Below, piece by piece: positions 1 to 8,742 of a stretch of 64,000 bases of DNA. A program made the position numbers and the translations under genes. Numbering within the stretch: the stretch's first letter is position 1; the number at the start of each line of letters is the position of its first letter. Under the pieces are notes generated by a model. It was not told the DNA's origin. It did no database searches and worked only from the letters and a program-made list of their open reading frames with translations. The DNA comes from Isosphaeraceae bacterium (GTDB lineage: Bacteria > Planctomycetota > Planctomycetia > Isosphaerales > Isosphaeraceae). The DNA lies in assembly GCA_025356475.1 (NCBI GenBank), contig JANXSX010000043.1:1-64000 (forward strand), read 5' to 3'.

Positions 1-142
1 ATTCCTTCAAGGAGTTCCATCAAAGTGACGCGGGCTTCCATGCCTGATTCCTGATATCAAAGGTGTCGTATACAAAGTAGTCCTCCGAGGAAACTTAACC
101 GAAAGTGACGGGAGTGGATAGGTCAAAAGGAAACCGCCCTGA

Positions 143-360
143 ACTGGTGAGCCACATGGAACAATCCGTTTCAAAAGAGCTTTCAGTTCGGTGACCTGGC
201 GTAGTCTCAGTAATGAGAATTGGAACGGTTTCACAGTCGGAATCCAAGGAACTGCGGCCGAGGTATTCTCGCCCGAGCCCTCCACCTTCGCCACGGCTGG
301 CCTTGGCCTCATCCTTGGTCTCGGGGCCTTCACGCGACGTCGTTTCCGAATGACTCCTTA
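143..360 (+). pseudogene. PEP-CTERM protein remnant (C-terminal end only)
   Basis: An open frame ends at the stop at 358-360 and encodes a typical PEP-CTERM tail: a PEPST motif, a hydrophobic helix rich in Gly/Leu, and an Arg-rich end (TRRRFR). Upstream, this frame is closed by stops at 140-142 and 119-121, and the other two plus-strand frames are also interrupted within the first 110 bases. There is no plausible start or signal peptide. A gene whose body was lost or shifted, leaving only the sorting signal, fits best. The usual role of such tails is recognition by exosortase and anchoring at the cell envelope. Confidence 0.6.
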
Positions 361-401
361 AGAACATTGGAAGCGAACGCTTGGCTGATGAGCCTATTTT
401 T

Positions 402-438
402 CAGCTCGTACTTCCCCGGGAGTCGAGCTGTTTTTGTT
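402..438 (+). terminator. Rho-independent terminator behind the PEP-CTERM remnant
   Basis: CAGCTCG at 402-408 pairs with CGAGCTG at 424-430, and a T-rich run (TTTTTGTT) follows immediately. It lies about 40 bases after the stop of the PEP-CTERM remnant and points the same way, so it is probably that gene's terminator. Confidence 0.6.
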
Positions 439-490
439 ACTCTTGACTGGTGGATTGAAAACCTCTCCACATACAGAAGTTGACTCGTGT

Positions 491-2509
491 CTATTTTGTC
501 ATACATACCAGTCGTTCGAGTTCCGCTTCGTCGATTACCAAGATGCCTAACTTCCTCGCCTTATCTAATTTGCTACCTGCCGCTTCCCCGGCCAGCACAT
601 AGGTGGTTGATTTCGACACCGAACCGGTGATCTTCCCTCCATATTGCTTGATCAGCGACTCCGCTTCCGCACGCGACCGTTTGGGAAGCGTTCCGGTCAG
701 CACGAAAGTCTTGCCGGAAAACGGCAGGTCGGCTGAGCTTCGGTCGACGACTGCTAAAGGTTGTGGGCTCACGCCAACCGCCAAGAGTTCATCAATGGCT
801 GCGAGATTCTCGGGTTCGTGCATGTAGTCATAAACGCTGGCAGCCACGATCTTGCCGATCTCAGGGAGCGTGTTCAAGTCTTCTAGACTCGCCGATCGAA
901 TCGCGTCGATCGACTGGAACTTCTCAGCCAAGATCTCCGAGACTCGGATGCCGACATGACGAATCGTTAATCCTGTTAAGAATCTGTCGAGAGTCCGTGC
1001 TTTGGTGGCACCGATTGCATCGACCAGATTCTGAGCCGATTTTTTGCCCATGCGTTCGAGATTGGCCAAGGTTTCGACATCCAGGCGGTAGAGATCGGCC
1101 AGGTTCTTCACTAAACCCAGGTCTACCAGTTGGGCGACCAGCTTTTCTCCAAGCCCTTCGACGTCCATCGCATCGCGATGGGCGAACCACTTGAGCCATT
1201 CTTTGAATTGTCCTGGACAACGCGCCGCCGGGTTTGAACAGCGGAAGTTGACCTCGCCGGGGACTCGCTCCAAAGGCGATCCACAGCTCGGACAAACTTC
1301 GGGAAACCTGAATACCTCTTCAATTCCGGTCCGCTCCTCGACCTTGACCGCAACGAGTTGCGGGATGATCTCGCCCGCTTTTTCAATCACGACGGTGTCG
1401 CCGATCCGCACGTCTTTGCGGGCAATTTCCTCCGCGTTGTGGAGGCTGGCCGCCTTTACAGTCGTACCCGCAAGCGTGACGGGCAAGAGGTCGGCGACGG
1501 GGGTAACCTTGCCAGTCTTGCCTACGAATATGCTGATCCCAAGTACCTTCGTAACTGCTTGTTCTGCAGCATACTTATATGCGACCACCCAACGTGGGCT
1601 CTTGGTCCGAGTCCCGAGCCGGGCACGTTGACCAAGGTCGTCAACCTTGATCACGAGTCCATCCGTTCCAAAGTCGAGGGTCGCGCGTTTCGTCGCCCAG
1701 ACTCCTGCATGATTGATTACATCTTCAATCGATTCAAAAATGGCGTTGAACGGACTGATGGGGATCGATCTCTGTTTCAGGTCCGCGAGGATCTCGACAT
1801 AGGACCGGGCGGAAATCCCCCTGGTTTCGCCGATCCCGTGAGCAACGAAGAGCAGGTTGCGCTGGGCGCAAAGTTTAGGATCGAGCAGCTTTAGCGTTCC
1901 TGCCGTGACATTACGAGGGTTCGCATAAGGGGCTTCCTCGTTCGCCGCACGCAATTCGTTGAGTCGGATGAGTTCGCACGCGGTCATATAGACCTCTCCG
2001 CGCACCTCCAGGAGGTCGGGCTGGTTCCCCTGCCCTGTGAGTCGAAGCGGGATCCCTTTGACTGTTCGCAAATTCTTGGTGATATCATCCCCACGCTCGC
2101 CATCGCCCCGGGTCGCCCCCTGGACAAATAACCCGGATTCGTAACGAAGTGAGACCGCCACACCATCTACCTTGAGTTCGACTGCGTACCGGACAGGCTC
2201 ACCCGCATTCAGTCCTTTGCGGACCCGAACATCCCAGTCGCGGATCTCGCCATAATTGTAGGTATTATCGATCGAAAGCATGGGAACGGAATGCGATACC
2301 GTTGCGAATTCCGCGAGCGGAGCGCCGCCCACTCTCTGCGTCGGACTATCAGGCGTGACTAGGTCGGGATGCTCTGTCTCGATCACTTCGAGTTCTTTCA
2401 AGAGTCGGTCATACTCTTGATCACTGATGACCGGAGCTGCGTCCTCATAGTACAGCCGATTATGACGCTCTAATTCCGTCCGGAGCGTCTCGACCCTTGT
2501 CTTATCCAT
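491..2509 (-). CDS. ligA: NAD-dependent DNA ligase LigA
   Basis: Seals nicks between 3'-OH and 5'-phosphate ends in DNA replication and repair, using NAD+ as adenylate donor. The protein has 672 residues, the usual length. The adenylation motif KVDG carries the nucleophile Lys113. The N-terminal Ia region (RHNRLYY, SDQEYD) that binds the NMN moiety is present. A four-cysteine zinc finger (CPSC...CSNPAARC) follows the OB fold, then helix-hairpin-helix repeats, and a BRCT domain (about 590-665, starting SGKTFVLTGTL). The ATG at 2509 places the Ia domain correctly. It is the last gene of a minus-strand run that begins with cysteine synthase, but the 163-base gap to the upstream gene suggests it can have its own promoter. 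Confidence 0.97.
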   Translation of the reverse strand: MDKTRVETLRTELERHNRLYYEDAAPVISDQEYDRLLKELEVIETEHPDLVTPDSPTQRVGGAPLAEFATVSHSVPMLSIDNTYNYGEIRDWDVRVRKGLNAGEPVRYAVELKVDGVAVSLRYESGLFVQGATRGDGERGDDITKNLRTVKGIPLRLTGQGNQPDLLEVRGEVYMTACELIRLNELRAANEEAPYANPRNVTAGTLKLLDPKLCAQRNLLFVAHGIGETRGISARSYVEILADLKQRSIPISPFNAIFESIEDVINHAGVWATKRATLDFGTDGLVIKVDDLGQRARLGTRTKSPRWVVAYKYAAEQAVTKVLGISIFVGKTGKVTPVADLLPVTLAGTTVKAASLHNAEEIARKDVRIGDTVVIEKAGEIIPQLVAVKVEERTGIEEVFRFPEVCPSCGSPLERVPGEVNFRCSNPAARCPGQFKEWLKWFAHRDAMDVEGLGEKLVAQLVDLGLVKNLADLYRLDVETLANLERMGKKSAQNLVDAIGATKARTLDRFLTGLTIRHVGIRVSEILAEKFQSIDAIRSASLEDLNTLPEIGKIVAASVYDYMHEPENLAAIDELLAVGVSPQPLAVVDRSSADLPFSGKTFVLTGTLPKRSRAEAESLIKQYGGKITGSVSKSTTYVLAGEAAGSKLDKARKLGILVIDEAELERLVCMTK

Positions 2510-2672
2510 GCGTCAAGCTCAATGAGTCTGGGTATTTATGAGTTGAACTTTTGAATGTGCAGGTTTTCCGAGTACGATTGTAGCGTAAATTTAGTTTCGC
2601 GGAAGTCACCAATCGCTGGCCTTGAGCTCACCAATGGACGGCTCCAATCAACGTCGGCTGCTTCTATGGAAC

Positions 2673-2954
2673 TTATTCTTTTGTGAATTTATGATCAAAC
2701 CCCATCGCCAGCAATCCTGCAACCAACATTACTCCGAACTCGACCGCCAGAGCCATGGGCCCATGATTTTCAAGCCAGAGAGTCATCGATCGCGACACAG
2801 GGCTCGGGCCGGCCCCCGGCTTATCGAGTGCCTGCTGCTGAACGTAAGGGCCGACCAGATAAGCAAGCACTGTCATAAGAAAGAGAGTGCTAACAACAAG
2901 CAGTACTACGTAGAATGGGTTCGGGAAAACAATCTTGCGAGGGTTGGGGGGCAT
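2673..2954 (-). CDS. Small two-helix membrane protein
   Basis: 93 residues with two predicted transmembrane segments (about residues 14-36, starting YVVLLVVSTLFLM, and 66-84, AVEFGVMLVAGLLAMGF) separated by a Pro/Ser-containing loop. I do not recognise a family. The ATG at 2954 is preferred over the TTG just before it; AAAGG lies a suitable distance upstream. It sits 96 bases downstream of ndk on the same strand. Small two-helix proteins next to housekeeping genes are common in planctomycetes, and no function can be assigned. Confidence 0.7.
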   Translation of the reverse strand: MPPNPRKIVFPNPFYVVLLVVSTLFLMTVLAYLVGPYVQQQALDKPGAGPSPVSRSMTLWLENHGPMALAVEFGVMLVAGLLAMGFDHKFTKE

Positions 2955-3050
2955 CAACGGGCCTTTGAGCGTTCAATCGTTCGGGAGACGCGTCGGCATA
3001 ACGGCAACCCATGCCTCCCCGGTGAGGGGAGACCATGGGTTATGGATGGG

Positions 3051-3515
3051 TCACGCCCCAGCAAAGACCCACTCGCTGCCTGCGATCTCGTAGTTAGCCA
3101 CTTCTTCGGGCTTGAACCAGAGGGCAATTTCGCGAGTGGCGGATTCAGGACTATCGCTGCCGTGGACGAGATTGTTTTGTTTGCTACTCGAGAAATCGCC
3201 TCGGATCGTCCCGGGAGCGGCGGCGGTCCCGTTTGTCGCGCCGAGGAGGGTGCGAAGAACTGTGATCGCTTCGTTTCCTTCCAAAACGCCGACAACGACC
3301 GGGCCACCAGTGATGAAGTCGATCAAGCCACCGAAAAATGGCTTGCCGTGGTGTTCCGCATAGTGCTTCTCGCCCAACGCACGATCGACTTGGATGAGCT
3401 TGAGCGCGGCGATGCGGAGCCCTTTGGCCTCGATACGTGCGAGAATCGAACCGACCAGCCTGCGCTGGACACAATCGGGCTTGAGAATGATCAGGGTGCG
3501 CTGCATGGTCGGCAT
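3051..3515 (-). CDS. ndk: Nucleoside diphosphate kinase
   Basis: Transfers the gamma phosphate of ATP to nucleoside diphosphates through a phosphohistidine. The start TLIILKPD is the family's N-terminal strand, and NLVHGSDS contains the catalytic His118 with the family's HGSDS signature. A C-terminal WVF follows. Length is 154 residues against about 140-150 for the family, with a slightly longer loop (TNGTAAAPGT). Two in-frame ATGs (3515 and 3506) are possible starts. It lies 51 bases downstream of the JAMM protease gene on the same strand, so cotranscription is likely. Confidence 0.96.
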   Translation of the reverse strand: MPTMQRTLIILKPDCVQRRLVGSILARIEAKGLRIAALKLIQVDRALGEKHYAEHHGKPFFGGLIDFITGGPVVVGVLEGNEAITVLRTLLGATNGTAAAPGTIRGDFSSSKQNNLVHGSDSPESATREIALWFKPEEVANYEIAGSEWVFAGA

Positions 3516-3566
3516 GGTCTCGGAGAGGAAGGCATTGAGTCAAGGAAGCTCATTCGCGACATGAGT

Positions 3567-4016
3567 TTAGTCTTCCAAGTCGGCATCTTCAACGCCAAGA
3601 CCTGGGAGTAGTCGCCAGGGAAGCTCCTCGAAGGAGTCGGAGGTCAGCCGCCAGAGTCGAGCCTCGGGAGGTTCCCCTACTAGCGAGACGATCATCTTGG
3701 GGGTCGGGTCGTCGTGGTTGAGCTTCATGTCAACCTTGCTTGGAATCGGGGCCGACCTGGGATGCGAGTGGTAGATCACCAGCCACTCCGCCCCGGACGC
3801 CCGGAGGGCTTTATCCGTAGCGATCAGGTCGAGCGGGTCCGCCGTATAGAGGACCTGGCTCTTCTCGATATTCGTAAGCGGGTGGATCGACGAGACAAAC
3901 GGGGGAACCCCGCCCAAGATCCCACACGCTTCGAGAGGGGCGTCGCGGCGACAGTGCTCGACCATCGCAGCGAAGATCTCGGCTGGAATTGCCAGGCTTT
4001 CCTCGGTCCGGCTCAT
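3567..4016 (-). CDS. M67/JAMM-family metallopeptidase (Mec/CysO-peptidase-like)
   Basis: 149 residues, one compact JAB1/MPN domain. The metalloprotease motif is complete: Glu29 in PLEACG, HSHP with His83 and His85, then Ser93 and Asp96 (SKVD), giving H-x-H-x7-S-x2-D for one zinc. Bacterial members include Mec of mycobacteria, which releases cysteine from the C-terminus of the sulfur carrier CysO. Here the gene starts just after the stop of a cysteine synthase (stop at 4021-4023, ATG at 4016), so translational coupling is likely and a related role in cysteine formation is plausible. No ThiS/CysO-like carrier is visible in the window. A TTG at 4019 is an alternative start. Confidence 0.9.
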   Translation of the reverse strand: MSRTEESLAIPAEIFAAMVEHCRRDAPLEACGILGGVPPFVSSIHPLTNIEKSQVLYTADPLDLIATDKALRASGAEWLVIYHSHPRSAPIPSKVDMKLNHDDPTPKMIVSLVGEPPEARLWRLTSDSFEELPWRLLPGLGVEDADLED

Positions 4017-4020
4017 CAAC

Positions 4021-4986
4021 TCACTCGGGATAAAGTGGGGTCGAGAGATAACGTTCGCCGAGGTCGGGCAGAACGACGACGATCAATTTGCCCGCGTTCT
4101 CAGGACGCCGCGCGACCTCAATGGCACCACTGGCCGCTGCGCCACAGGAGATGCCGACGAGCATCCCTTCTTTCTTGGCGAGCTGCCGAGCCATCTCGAA
4201 CGCATCTTCGTCTTTAACCATCACGACTTCATCAATGATCTCGGTGTTGAGAACATCGGGGATGAAGCCCGCGCCGATCCCTTGGATCTTGTGCGGACCT
4301 GGTTTGATTGGCTCGTGACGGCGAAGCTGCGAGAGGACCGGCGAATTTGTGGGTTCAATGGCGATCACCTTGAGGTTCGGGTTATGAACCTTGAGGGCCT
4401 CGCCGCAACCCGTGATTGTACCGCCGGTTCCGACGCCACAGACCAGAATATCAACCTTGCCGTCGGTATCGCGCCAAATCTCCTGGGCGGTGGTCGTCCG
4501 GTGAATCTCCGGGTTGGCCGGGTTCTTGAACTGCTGGGGCATGAAGGCGTGCGGCGTATTCTTAACGAGTTCCTCAGCGCGTCGCACAGCCCCCGGCATC
4601 CCCTCGGTTGCAGGAGTCAGAACGATCTCAGCTCCGAAAGCCTTGAGCAACCGACGCCGTTCCATGCTCATGCTCTCGGGCATGGTCACGACGAGTCGAT
4701 AACCCCGCGATGCGCAGGTAAATGCGAGTGCGATCCCAGTATTTCCACTGGTCGGCTCGATGATTACGGTCTGCTCGTTGATCAGCCCGCGAGCCTCGGC
4801 GTCATTAATCATCGCCACGCCAATACGGTCCTTGACCGACCAGAGCGGGTTGAAATTCTCCAACTTTGCCACCACTTCCGCGACACATCCGACCGTCACC
4901 CGCCTCAGACGGATCAGAGGGGTGTTGCCGATCGTCTGCGTGATATCGTCGTAAATCCGTCCGCGAGTCCGCTCGGCTGTGGACAT
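4021..4986 (-). CDS. cysK: Cysteine synthase (O-acetylserine sulfhydrylase family)
   Basis: PLP enzyme that forms cysteine from an activated serine and sulfide (or a sulfur carrier). 321 residues from the ATG at 4986, which has GGGAGGGG just upstream; a longer frame reaches 5043 but its extra 19 residues are not family-like. The PLP lysine is Lys52 in SVKDR, the substrate loop is EPTSGNTG, and the phosphate-binding loop is [20 protein letters not shown] is typical of the CysK branch rather than the CysM branch. It is the first gene of a minus-strand run and is directly followed by a JAMM protease. The start is divergent from the histidine kinase at 5166. Confidence 0.95.
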   Translation of the reverse strand: MSTAERTRGRIYDDITQTIGNTPLIRLRRVTVGCVAEVVAKLENFNPLWSVKDRIGVAMINDAEARGLINEQTVIIEPTSGNTGIALAFTCASRGYRLVVTMPESMSMERRRLLKAFGAEIVLTPATEGMPGAVRRAEELVKNTPHAFMPQQFKNPANPEIHRTTTAQEIWRDTDGKVDILVCGVGTGGTITGCGEALKVHNPNLKVIAIEPTNSPVLSQLRRHEPIKPGPHKIQGIGAGFIPDVLNTEIIDEVVMVKDEDAFEMARQLAKKEGMLVGISCGAAASGAIEVARRPENAGKLIVVVLPDLGERYLSTPLYPE

Positions 4987-5165
4987 ACTTCCACCCCTCC
5001 CTGAACACCCCAAGACCGAGATTTCGGCAATCTTCGGTCGCAAGGTGATCTTAGTGATGATTGTCTCGAAGCTTTATGTTAAGGCAAGTTCGAAAGCTGA
5101 GCAAGTCAAGCTCGACAATCGCGCCATTTTGCGAGCGACGCATGGTTTTGTTAGGATTTGGAGTC

Positions 5166-6485
5166 ATGAGATTCGTCTCTGAACTGGCACTCGAGGTCGC
5201 GATGGGCCCAATCGAGACATCGACCGTTCCGGCTCCTCGACTACTCGTGGTCGAGGACAGCCCGACCGACCAGGTCATTTATCGCAGGACGTTGAGGGAT
5301 TTTCAGGTTGAGTTCGCCAGCTCTGGCGAGTCCGCCCTGACCCGCCTCGCCTCCGAACCTTTCGACCTGATGATTCTCGACTATCATCTTCCTCGAATGA
5401 ACGGGGAAGAGGTTCTCAGCGAAGTTCGCGATAAGCTCGGGCTCGACCTGCCGATCATCATCGTAACTGGACTCGGGAGTGCGAGCGTAGCGGTCGGCCT
5501 GCTCAAACAAGGGGCTTTCGACTACCTCACCAAAGACGAACTCCACACTCCACGAGTCGCGGCGGCTGTCCATTCCAGCTTGGAGCGGCACCGGCTCGAT
5601 CGGGCGAGGATTGCGGCGGAAGCTGAACTCCGGCGCAGGAAGGACGAGCTTGAAACAGCCCTGAGGCAACTCCAAGAGGCTCAGGCGCAACTCGTGCAAA
5701 GCGAGAAGATGGCCAGTCTTGGCCAACTGGTTGCCGGCGTAGCCCACGAAATTAATAATCCGCTTGCCTACGTCTCGAATAACCTTGCTGTGCTGGACCG
5801 TGACGTCCGCTCGTTGGCGGAGTTGATGACCCAGTATCGCAATCATCTAGGTGACCACCTCCCCGCCGAGATAGTCGAGTTGGAAGAGCGGATCGACATC
5901 AATTACACGATGGAGAACCTTGAGCGGCTCCTGAGCAGTTCCAAACAAGGGTTGAAACGGGTCCGCGAGATCGTTGCCGGCCTCCGCGACTTTTCCAGGC
6001 TCGACGAGGCCGAACGCAAGCAGATCGATCCTAACGAGGCGATCCTCGTCACAGTTGAAATGGTCCGTTACCACGTTAAGCAGAAGGGGATTACGCTCAA
6101 GCTCGAATTGGGTGAGCTGCCACACTCGTGGTGTTATCCGGGCAAACTGAATCAGGTTTTCCTGAACCTTCTGATGAATGCGATTCAGGCTGTCAACCAG
6201 GACGGAACCATCACGATCCGGACGTCATTGAATCAGATCCAAAAGGAACTCCAATTCGAGATCACAGACGATGGCCCTGGAATCCCTGAGTCGATCCGTG
6301 GCAAGATTTATGACCCCTTCTTCACCACGAAACCTCAAGGAGTCGGCACCGGACTGGGGCTTTGGATCTCATACAACATTATTGTGAATGAACACGAGGG
6401 TCGGATCGAGGTCGATTCCGCGCTCGGGGTCGGGACCACGTTTCGTGTGATCATTCCTATCAAAGATCAAGAAGCCGACATGTGA
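5166..6485 (+). CDS. Hybrid response regulator / sensor histidine kinase
   Basis: Cytoplasmic two-component protein, 439 residues with no membrane segments. The N-terminal receiver domain (about 25-140) has phosphoacceptor Asp72 in MILDYHLPRM, acidic VEDS and Lys123. A coiled coil (about 140-180) leads to a HisKA domain with His194 in VAHEINNPL, then an HATPase_c domain with the N box (NLLMNAIQAV), G1 box (DDGPGIP) and G2 region (GTGLGL). The layout (REC first, kinase last) suggests that it relays from another phosphodonor. The ATG at 5166 has AGGA nine bases upstream; ATG 5202 with GAGG upstream is an equally good start and would still precede the receiver domain. No partner regulator is adjacent. 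Confidence 0.93.
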   Translation: MRFVSELALEVAMGPIETSTVPAPRLLVVEDSPTDQVIYRRTLRDFQVEFASSGESALTRLASEPFDLMILDYHLPRMNGEEVLSEVRDKLGLDLPIIIVTGLGSASVAVGLLKQGAFDYLTKDELHTPRVAAAVHSSLERHRLDRARIAAEAELRRRKDELETALRQLQEAQAQLVQSEKMASLGQLVAGVAHEINNPLAYVSNNLAVLDRDVRSLAELMTQYRNHLGDHLPAEIVELEERIDINYTMENLERLLSSSKQGLKRVREIVAGLRDFSRLDEAERKQIDPNEAILVTVEMVRYHVKQKGITLKLELGELPHSWCYPGKLNQVFLNLLMNAIQAVNQDGTITIRTSLNQIQKELQFEITDDGPGIPESIRGKIYDPFFTTKPQGVGTGLGLWISYNIIVNEHEGRIEVDSALGVGTTFRVIIPIKDQEADM

Positions 6486-6493
6486 GGAAACGC

Positions 6494-7033
6494 TTATTTT
6501 AGCTTCCGAGACGAAGGGAAGCCTTCAACGCCAAAGGTGATTGGATCGGACTTGGCGATTTGTCTTCCAGCAGGGGTTCTTATTTGTTCAGTCCAGTAGG
6601 GCACGGAGACCGTCAGAGCATTATCGTGAGGAAGAGTTAGATCAAATGCGAGATTGACGATAAGCACATAATGAATAGCGCCGCCTGGTTCAATAGTTCT
6701 GGAACCATGACCCGGCAAATTATGCAAAAATGTAATATAATTAGCCTTGGGAACTTTAGCTTGCGACGTAGGATGTACATACTGAAGTTTCAATATTACG
6801 TTATTATATGCACTTGTGGATTGCACGTCGGTGTAAATCGGCGCGATTGTACTGTTAGTAATGACAACCTCAACTTCTATGGGCTCCAGAAGTCTGTAAT
6901 TCTCGCTCTTGATTACTGCCGTGACCGAAGTCCCTCTTGGGCGTTCCTGTATGTTACCGACCTGTGGCGGAACGACAATTTGGCCCACGCAAAACGTAAG
7001 CAAAGCGATCTTGACAAGATATCGCTTGACCAT
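6494..7033 (-). CDS. Exported protein with a beta-sandwich-like domain, unknown function
   Basis: 179 residues with a Lys/Arg-containing N-terminus and a hydrophobic stretch (about 7-20) that looks like a signal peptide. The body alternates short polar and hydrophobic strands (PIEVEVVITN, GGAIHYVLIVNL, ALTVSVPYW), resembling Ig-like or BsuPI-type inhibitor folds, but I cannot name a family. Base composition is lower in G+C than its neighbours. It ends 8 bases from the stop of the histidine kinase (convergent). On the same strand, 21 bases upstream, an orphan coding-like frame ends (7055-7246), so the two may once have formed an operon. Confidence 0.6.
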   Translation of the reverse strand: MVKRYLVKIALLTFCVGQIVVPPQVGNIQERPRGTSVTAVIKSENYRLLEPIEVEVVITNSTIAPIYTDVQSTSAYNNVILKLQYVHPTSQAKVPKANYITFLHNLPGHGSRTIEPGGAIHYVLIVNLAFDLTLPHDNALTVSVPYWTEQIRTPAGRQIAKSDPITFGVEGFPSSRKLK

Positions 7034-7054
7034 AATGAATTATCTCAAGAGATG

Positions 7055-7246
7055 TTAAGGTGTAAACAGCCATTTCCTGTTGTCCAAAGCATAATCATCC
7101 CAATGAGGAAACCACTCAGTAATACTGCCAGTGTGTGTTCCAACCGACGCAGGACTAGGAACCAGCACTTCATCATCCCACTTGGTCAAATTGGTATAGT
7201 CGGTCGCGTTACCGGTTGATGGACCGACATCGTTGACTGTGCCTCC
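7055..7246 (-). pseudogene. Coding-like fragment without a start (C-terminal remnant?)
   Basis: On the minus strand a 63-codon frame is open from 7246 to the TAA at 7055-7057. Its translation is protein-like and aromatic-rich (for example TEWFPHWDDYALDNRKW) but has no ATG near its beginning and follows an in-frame stop at 7247-7249. A second minus frame just upstream (GGIAFEE) would continue into it with a frameshift. It could be the tail of a decayed larger gene whose neighbour is the exported protein at 6494-7033. I do not recognise the family. The rest of 7250-7452 holds nothing I can identify. Confidence 0.35.
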
Positions 7247-7452
7247 TCAAATGCGATACCGCCCATCTTATAGACTTGAGATTAAGGTTACCGCTATGCC
7301 GTCAGCGTGACAAGAACCGGTTGGACCAGTCAGTGGGAGCCCGATCAGTGTTCATGATAAGCGACAACTGGATTCACGCGTTTCTAACGGGACATCCCTG
7401 TGAGAAGGTCTACACACGGTCTCACATAGAAATGATAGGTCCCGATCTCCCT

Positions 7453-7992
7453 CTACAGGAGCGTCTTACCAAGCAAGATCAATGCGAGCCACGCGAAGGG
7501 CCAGGCGATGAGTAGGCCCAGGCCGGCTCGATGGGTCCAGGTGGGCTCTCCTATCGGGATACCGGTGACCGTTGGACCCAGGAGTCGGATGACAAGAGCC
7601 GCGAGGATCGGGAATAGCCCGAGGATGGCGGAGTCACGCAAGCGGTGGGTGGGGGTACGGATCGGCACCACGAGCATGGTCAGCGCGATCCAATAGAAGC
7701 CGATGACCAGCCACGCGAGTTCGGCCCAGGTCCGGTTGGTGGGGAGGGCGTCGGGGTCCTTCGATTTCTCTTTACGAGAGGTCAGGAGGACGATTGGCCC
7801 GCTCATCGCCATGCCTAACCAGGCATAAAGGATGAAGATCGCCAGGCCGACTCCGAAACCGACGTCGTCGGTGCTGGGCCAGAAGGCTCGAACGAGAAGT
7901 GAGGCTAGGGCGTATCCCACGATGATCGCTGTGATATCGATGAGACGAAAGCTCGATTTCGTCGTCACGGGCTTCTGATTGGAAACATCCAT
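7453..7992 (-). CDS. Membrane protein, paralogue of the upstream gene
   Basis: 179 residues with about five hydrophobic segments (IDITAIIVGYALASLLV, GVGLAIFILYAWLGMAM, WLVIGFYWIALTMLVV, ILGLFPILAALVIRLL, LGLLIAWPFAWLALILL). It lies 12 bases downstream of the gene at 8005-8538, which has the same length and the same order of helices and loops, so the pair looks like an old tandem duplication and is probably cotranscribed. AGAGGAA lies upstream of the ATG at 7992. No conserved catalytic motif is visible, and no function can be assigned. Confidence 0.75.
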   Translation of the reverse strand: MDVSNQKPVTTKSSFRLIDITAIIVGYALASLLVRAFWPSTDDVGFGVGLAIFILYAWLGMAMSGPIVLLTSRKEKSKDPDALPTNRTWAELAWLVIGFYWIALTMLVVPIRTPTHRLRDSAILGLFPILAALVIRLLGPTVTGIPIGEPTWTHRAGLGLLIAWPFAWLALILLGKTLL

Positions 7993-8004
7993 CGCGTCGT
8001 TCCT

Positions 8005-8538
8005 CTAGCCGGAGACAACCAGGCCGGCGGCACATTGGAGGGGCCAGACGACGCCGAGAATCAGCCCGAGGCGGTTGGTCCACGGTGGACCGGAGGCCTC
8101 GGTCGCTTGTCCGGGAGGGACGACAATCCACTTGTTCCAGACAATCGATCCCGCGACCAAGCACCCGAGTCCAACACTCGCCCAAAGGATCGGCGGGTAC
8201 CAATCGTCCATTCTTGGGACATTTGTTGGGGGGTAGATCGACCGAACCAGGGCAGTCGCGATCCAGGGGAGACCCAGGATTGTCCAGAGTCGGTCACCCG
8301 TGCGAGGGAAACCAGGGACTGGCCGGCTGTATCGGTGGACGAGGTAAATGAACGGACCCGCTGAGGTGAGAGAAATCCAGATGAGCGCGGTCCCGAGCAT
8401 CATCCACCCACCTGAGGCGGACGCAATGTCCAGAAACGGACGGACGTGGATACTCCCCACGGCCGCCCCCGCCGTGAGGGCGATGGCGTCCAGGATCGTC
8501 AGCCCGACCGTCCCACTGAGGGGCTCTGGACCGGCCAT
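8005..8538 (-). CDS. Membrane protein, first of a tandem paralogous pair
   Basis: 177 residues from the ATG at 8538, chosen because GGAGA lies six bases upstream; the frame stays open to 8670, but the added 44 residues look non-coding. It has about five hydrophobic helices. Shared features with the downstream paralogue are an initial D-x-x-A-L/I helix, an SAGP/MSGP turn before a basic loop, and a WxxLGLP/WLVIGF helix. The start is divergent from der (8743), leaving about 200 bases for promoters. Function unknown. Confidence 0.72.
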   Translation of the reverse strand: MAGPEPLSGTVGLTILDAIALTAGAAVGSIHVRPFLDIASASGGWMMLGTALIWISLTSAGPFIYLVHRYSRPVPGFPRTGDRLWTILGLPWIATALVRSIYPPTNVPRMDDWYPPILWASVGLGCLVAGSIVWNKWIVVPPGQATEASGPPWTNRLGLILGVVWPLQCAAGLVVSG

Positions 8539-8742
8539 TGCAGTCTCCCAGGCGTGAAGAAGCCGGCCACAAAGCTTGCGCGAAGTCAATCGACGTTGTG
8601 AGTCTTCCTCGGCCAACCCTATAATAGCGAGAACGCGCGTGGCTTTGCACCGAGCTGATGGTCCGGACACCTGACGCCTTTGGCCACTCGCCTCTTTCTG
8701 CCGGTCGTGTGTCCGGGCCGATCGTTGCGGAGTTGTTCATTC

